Assembly (NCBI GenBank): GCA_964626905.1 | Contig: CAZVHA010000007.1 | Location: forward strand, 17,657-81,656 | DNA length: 64,000 bases | Direction: 5' to 3' | Source: REEB52 sp964626905 | GTDB taxonomy: Bacteria; Chlamydiota; Chlamydiia; Chlamydiales; SM23-39 | Part shown: positions 60,417-64,000 of the stretch, in pieces | Numbering within the stretch: position 1 is the first letter of the stretch | Layout: every line of letters starts with the position of its first letter | Made by a program: the position numbers and the translations under genes | The notes under the pieces: generated by a model | Told to the model about the DNA's origin: nothing | The model's input: only the letters and a program-made list of their open reading frames with translations | Databases searched by the model: none

Positions 60417-61661
60417 TCAGCCGACAGTAATTGTGCTAAAGAGAAGATTGTGGTCAGAGGTCGCTTTGGGTCTAAATTCGAGACCTGAATAACCTGTTCC
60501 TAAGACTTTTGTGGAAATAGCAATCGCTTTGCCTGCTACAATCGTGTAATCCAACACCAAGGGGCCAGAAGGAGGTTTCCCCATGAGTTCAGCGCACCAC
60601 TTGTCTCCACCCCAAGTAGGTTTTCCTTGAACTGACGGATCTCTTCGCAACCAATCGATCTGATGGAGCTCTAAAAAGGTACTTAACTCGCTTTCTTCTT
60701 GGTTGAGATCTCCTGTTAAAATAACAGCGCCATTTTGTTCTGTTTTTGCTTTTACCTGATTCGCAATTTTATTCATTTGCATAGCTCTTGCTTTTTTATC
60801 ACCATCTTTCGGATCTGCAGGAACTTCGGAATGTTGCAAGTGGGTCGAAATGATGGTTGCAATGGGAACTTTTGAGCCTCGACTTGTGATATCGAAAGAT
60901 AAAACACCTTTTTCTGAGTATTGCGCTCGTCCTGTAAGCTCAGTGCCTTTAATAAAAGGGATGAATTCTATGGAATTTTTCGCTATTTCATATTTGCTCG
61001 CGACATACATCATCGAGGAGGGGCCGATTGCTCTTACGCCAGCGACGGGAATGAGAAATGGGTATTCTGGCAACTGAGAAGAGATGTACTCGGCATCGCA
61101 AATATCGGGGACTTCATAAAGGCATACGATGTCTGGATTGAGTGCTTTAATTTTCTGCAAATTGGCGTTCATTCGCTCTCTATCAGAAGCTGGTGTTACC
61201 CCGCCATCAGTGATGCAATATCCGGCAGGCACATAGCATTGGTTGTGCGAAACGAGAGTGATCTTCTTGTCTTCTGGCAACACCTTCCCTTTTCCATCTC
61301 GCTCTAAATAAATATAAGGCTTCGCTTCAAAAGTGGCCACCATGCCACGAACGAGTGCTCCCATTGGAGCGGTAAAAAGGGTCAATAAGCTAAATACAAA
61401 AATCCCCAATACAAGAAAAACGGTTTTTATTACTTTTTGGATCGTGTTTTGACATGTTTTATTCAGTATATAAAAAGTGTAAAAATACTCGCGAACTTTA
61501 CAGATAGGTTCTGTCAAATAAGAGGCTACTTTTAAGGCGGCTATCTTAGCCCGAGTTCCACAACTGCTGAAGTTGCTTGATACCCACCCTTGGGACGGTA
61601 AGGTTTCGGTTGGAGTTGCCGTGGTTGAGTCGGCAAAATCTGAAATATCCAAAACGCTCAT
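60417..61661 (-). CDS. Membrane-associated EEP-fold phosphatase/nuclease
   Basis: A 414-residue protein. Residues 1-75 are soluble, about 83-115 carry a bilobed hydrophobic hairpin (FLVLGIFVFSLLTLFTAPMG), and the rest is an endonuclease/exonuclease/phosphatase domain: ITLVSHNQCYV, IVCLYEVPD (Glu), ISTHLQHSE (His), ILTGDLNQEE (Asp, Asn) and ATSDHNLLF (Asp, His). Members cut DNA, dephosphorylate inositol lipids or hydrolyse sphingomyelin. The hydrophobic hairpin before the enzyme suggests display on the inclusion membrane. Substrate uncertain. Confidence 0.75.
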   Translation of the reverse strand: MSVLDISDFADSTTATPTETLPSQGWVSSNFSSCGTRAKIAALKVASYLTEPICKVREYFYTFYILNKTCQNTIQKVIKTVFLVLGIFVFSLLTLFTAPMGALVRGMVATFEAKPYIYLERDGKGKVLPEDKKITLVSHNQCYVPAGYCITDGGVTPASDRERMNANLQKIKALNPDIVCLYEVPDICDAEYISSQLPEYPFLIPVAGVRAIGPSSMMYVASKYEIAKNSIEFIPFIKGTELTGRAQYSEKGVLSFDITSRGSKVPIATIISTHLQHSEVPADPKDGDKKARAMQMNKIANQVKAKTEQNGAVILTGDLNQEESELSTFLELHQIDWLRRDPSVQGKPTWGGDKWCAELMGKPPSGPLVLDYTIVAGKAIAISTKVLGTGYSGLEFRPKATSDHNLLFSTITVG

Positions 61662-61853
61662 AAGAATTCTAAAAAAAATCCATACTCATAACCAAGATCA
61701 TGCATTTTTTCATAGATAAAATCCACAACGATCTCTTGGTTATCGAGAGGGAAATATGCTACCATAAAAATATCTCTACTAGTCAAAGGTTATACCAACT
61801 TATACTCGATTCCAGGTATAACCCAGTAACAGTCTCTCAGAGGGGAATTTTGG

Positions 61854-62414
61854 ATGGAGAAAAAGGTTAAAATATTGAGTTTTGCAGGTAGTTTGCGCAA
61901 ACAATCATGTAATCGTGGACTATTGCAGGCGGCGTTAGAAGTTGCTCCTTCCAACTGTGATCTAGAAATTTTTGATTTAGAGGGAATTCCTTTATACAAT
62001 CAGGATGAGGAAATGAAGCTTCCTCAATCCGTGGTTCGACTAAAGGCCAAAGTGCGTGCTGCAGACGCTATTTTGATCGCCACCCCCGAGTATAACTATT
62101 CAATACCAGGTGTATTAAAAAATGCTTTAGATTGGGGGTCACGACCCTACGGAGATAACGCCTGGGATAATAAGCCTGTTGCAATTATGGGAGCTTCTCC
62201 TGGAATACAAGGTACGTCGCGCGCTCAGTACCATCTGAGGCAGGTCTTTGTGTATCTCAATATGCATCCCCTGAATCAGCCTGAGGTGATGGTTGGCTCT
62301 GCCCATGATAGATTCGATGCTAAAGGTAGCCTGACTGATCCCAAGACCCGTCAAAAAATTGCGGAACTCCTCACTGCACTCACCATTTGCGCAAGACACC
62401 GGTCTACTTGTTAA
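61854..62414 (+). CDS. NADPH-dependent FMN reductase
   Basis: A 186-residue flavodoxin-like reductase. VKILSFAGSLRKQSCNRGL holds the FMN phosphate loop, PEYNYSIPGVLKNALDWGSR the isoalloxazine region and VAIMGASPGIQGTSRAQYHL the NADPH side. It reduces flavin, quinones or chromate-like acceptors. An AT-rich 190-bp gap upstream gives room for a promoter. 43 bp before the amidase, perhaps one operon. Confidence 0.9.
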   Translation: MEKKVKILSFAGSLRKQSCNRGLLQAALEVAPSNCDLEIFDLEGIPLYNQDEEMKLPQSVVRLKAKVRAADAILIATPEYNYSIPGVLKNALDWGSRPYGDNAWDNKPVAIMGASPGIQGTSRAQYHLRQVFVYLNMHPLNQPEVMVGSAHDRFDAKGSLTDPKTRQKIAELLTALTICARHRSTC

Positions 62415-62457
62415 CCCGCTTATAAAAACGAGATAAATGGTTCGAAAGAGGGAAAAT

Positions 62458-63624
62458 ATGCCAGAGGCGTTCGTGAAGACAGTCGAAATTCTACCTTACA
62501 ATTCAGGAGAGCTTTCAGGTCTCACATTTGCTGTGAAAGACCTCATTGATATTAGGGGATACAAAACAGGGGGAGGGAATCCCGACTGGGAAAAGATGCA
62601 ACCGCGTGCTGTTGTTCACGCGCCTTGTGTAGAGCAGCTGCTGCAGACAGGGGCTACTTGCCATGGAAAGACAATCACAGATGAATTGGCCTTTGGACTC
62701 CTTGGCGAAAATCATTTCTATGGAACCCCCTTAAATCCTAAAGCTCCAGATCGAGTGCCTGGAGGTTCTTCCAGTGGGTCGGCTTCTGCTGTCGCATCTG
62801 GCGCTGTAGATTTTGCTTTGGGAACAGATACAGGAGGATCGGTGCGTGTTCCTGCAAGTAACTGCGGTGTTTTCGGATTTCGGCCTTCTCATGGGCGTAT
62901 CTCTCTTGCAGGAGTGATCCCTCTTGCAGCAAGCTTTGACACTGTGGGGATTTTGGCTAAAGATGCAAAAGTCTTAGCTAAAGTATCTACAACGTTATTG
63001 GGAAGCAGTGCTCACATATCCTCGACCTCAAGCGAGATCCTCATTTTGGAGGATGCCTTTGCTATGAGCGATAAAGAGGTGGTCCAAGGGTTGCAAAGCC
63101 CACTGGAAAAGATACGAGTGAATGCGAGAGTGACCCTACAAGAGATCTTCCAAGAACCTATTTCATTTAAAGAGCTTTTGTCAGTTTTTTGCGCTTTGCA
63201 ATGGTCAGAAATATGGAGCAACTTCAGTTCTTGGATTGAAGAAAAGAATCCGCAATTCGGCCCGCACACCGCTAAGAATTTCGATCTTGCGAGGAACTTT
63301 TCCCGTAGGGAGATTCAAGAAAATGTGCAGAAGCGCATGAACATAAAAAAGAAGCTAAATTCCTATCTGGGCCAAGAGAAGATCCTCTGCATCCCTACGA
63401 CAGCCTCTCTTGCGCCCAAGAAAGGGACCATAGGAATCGATCGGACAAAAGACGGTTATTATCCTCGCCTCGTATCTTTGAACACTCTTGCAGGACTCGG
63501 TTCACTTCCTCAGGTGACTCTCCCTTTGGGCTCATATCATTCCATTCCAATAGGCCTCTCCTTTATTTCTTCAACTGGAAACGATGAGTTTTTAATTCAA
63601 TCTGTTTTGAAAGTTTGTCAATAA
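62458..63624 (+). CDS. Amidase signature family enzyme
   Basis: A 388-residue amidase. The start at 62458 (MPEAFVKTVEIL) has GAGGGA upstream; another ATG lies at 62437. The Ser-cisSer-Lys triad is intact: Lys in TFAVKDLIDI, Ser in PGGSSSGSASAVASG and Ser in GTDTGGSVRVPAS. It is shorter than GatA and lacks GatB/C partners here, so it is more likely a stand-alone amidase acting on small amides than the tRNA amidotransferase. Terminator and MITE follow. Confidence 0.9.
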   Translation: MPEAFVKTVEILPYNSGELSGLTFAVKDLIDIRGYKTGGGNPDWEKMQPRAVVHAPCVEQLLQTGATCHGKTITDELAFGLLGENHFYGTPLNPKAPDRVPGGSSSGSASAVASGAVDFALGTDTGGSVRVPASNCGVFGFRPSHGRISLAGVIPLAASFDTVGILAKDAKVLAKVSTTLLGSSAHISSTSSEILILEDAFAMSDKEVVQGLQSPLEKIRVNARVTLQEIFQEPISFKELLSVFCALQWSEIWSNFSSWIEEKNPQFGPHTAKNFDLARNFSRREIQENVQKRMNIKKKLNSYLGQEKILCIPTTASLAPKKGTIGIDRTKDGYYPRLVSLNTLAGLGSLPQVTLPLGSYHSIPIGLSFISSTGNDEFLIQSVLKVCQ

Positions 63625-63625
63625 A

Positions 63626-63651
63626 AAAGGCCTCGGTTTCCCGAAGCCTTA
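63626..63651 (+). terminator. Amidase terminator, T-run replaced by MITE
   Basis: AAGGCCTCGG-TTTC-CCGAAGCCTT hairpin directly after the amidase stop. Only TTA follows before the MITE begins at 63652, so the insertion has cut off the usual T tract. Confidence 0.6.
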
Positions 63652-63822
63652 GAGAGTGTCTACAAAGTGAGGTTCTGTTGATTTTAGGGTTCTTTTGAGC
63701 CAATTTTCGACTCAGATTTGGGGGGTTAATATACGAAAGCAGATATGACCCCCCAAATCTGAGTCGAAAATTGGTCAAAATAATCCCTAAAATCAACAGA
63801 ACCTCACTTTGTAGACACCCTC
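63652..63822. mobile_element. MITE, IS5-family-like, with TTA target duplication
   Basis: 171-bp element with arms of about 75 bp, GAGAGTGTCTACAAAGTGAG and GAGGGTGTCTACAAAGTGAG outward, around a 20-bp centre. The direct repeat TTA flanks it (63649-63651, 63823-63825). GAG ends with a TNA duplication are typical of several IS5-family groups. No coding part. Confidence 0.75.
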
Positions 63823-63883
63823 TTAGATGTTAGTCGCATAAGTTGTTCTTCAAAAAGCTTTCGCCAATTCTTGAAAGAAGAAA

Positions 63884-63904
63884 GGCCAGGAAGATTTCCT
63901 GGCC
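63884..63904 (-). terminator. Terminator hairpin next to second tRNA-end-like fragment
   Basis: GGCCAGGAA-GAT-TTCCTGGCC followed by TTTCTTCTTTC on the minus strand. It aligns with the hairpin at 57954-57975 with changed but still paired bases. Confidence 0.55.
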
Positions 63905-63914
63905 CCGCTATTTT

Positions 63915-63939
63915 AGAGGTGGCAGAGTGCATTCAGAAC
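63915..63939 (-). other. tRNA 3'-end-like fragment
   Basis: Minus strand GTTCTGAATGCACTCTGCCACCTCT (given in two parts: GTTCTGAATGCA, CTCTGCCACCTCT) resembles a T-loop plus acceptor end, with no pairing partner upstream. Together with its terminator it lines up with the fragment at 57983-58003 (TATTTT-GAGGTGG core on the plus strand). Confidence 0.35.
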
Positions 63940-63947
63940 TTTTGACT

Positions 63948-64000
63948 GTCAAACCAAAGTTAAAATGTCACCGGGGTCCGCCAAAGTTAAAATGTCACCC
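63948..64000. repeat. Direct repeats like an IS21-type end
   Basis: CCAAAGTTAAAATGTCACC occurs at 63954-63972 and 63981-63999, 27 bp apart, after TGTCAAA. Several direct repeats inside a terminus beginning TGT are characteristic of IS21-family ends, so an insertion sequence may begin here and extend past the window. Confidence 0.45.

Overview
The window looks like the chromosome of an environmental (Parachlamydia/Waddlia/Simkania-grade) member of the Chlamydiae. The reasons are tandem MOMP-like outer-membrane proteins, a class Ic ribonucleotide reductase beta subunit with Phe at the radical-Tyr position, a SWIB-domain protein, a PIN-PhoH ATPase, the cysS/lysS and priA plus small conserved partner neighbourhoods, DUF4116 repeats, and several proteins built like host-directed effectors (F-box, C39-like protease, CCCH zinc finger, Inc-like). 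Base composition is roughly mid-40s % GC by eye. No rRNA or intact tRNA gene was seen. The exact genus cannot be fixed from the sequence alone.

Layout. 1-4.3 kb (minus strand): a truncated C39-like cysteine protease, then three tandem porin-like proteins. 4.4-21.9 kb: housekeeping and envelope genes: a coiled-coil protein, type III glutamine synthetase, nadD-rsfS, fabF, a Nudix hydrolase, sugar-related enzymes, bioY, LicD and GT2 proteins, a PlsC-ACP-acyl-activating fusion, cysS and lysS. 22-25 kb: an accessory patch with an IS1-like remnant, a DUF4116 repeat protein with a frayed 3' end, and a GH130-like propeller protein. 25-36.6 kb: ogt, priA with its partner, sucCD followed by an M50 protease, a lipoprotein and an MFS carrier, then a kinase-like protein and degP/htrA.

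36.6-42.5 kb is repeat-rich: a structured palindromic repeat, a GxxExxY gene enclosed by 36-bp inverted repeats, an IS630 remnant, an F-box protein, an M16 protease and a 50-residue secreted peptide. 42.5-50 kb: nrdB, nrdA interrupted by a LAGLIDADG intein, a NrdR-like box, pssA and rmuC. 50-56.8 kb: chlamydia-type conserved genes plus a MITE with a clean 9-bp target duplication. 56.9-64 kb is an accessory island (O-methyltransferase, MccF-like peptidase, Inc-like protein, CCCH zinc-finger protein, EEP-fold protein, flavin reductase, amidase). Part of it lies between two tRNA-end-like fragments, each next to a terminator hairpin, and it closes with a MITE and an IS-end-like repeat pair.

The most unusual items are: (i) a family of about 175-bp palindromic repeats whose arms differ between copies by compensatory changes; (ii) the GxxExxY element, whose arms differ only by changes that keep G-U pairs on the gene's sense strand; (iii) the NrdA intein, which is followed by Gly instead of Cys/Ser/Thr; and (iv) a bacterial protein with two TTP-like CCCH zinc fingers next to an Inc-like protein.
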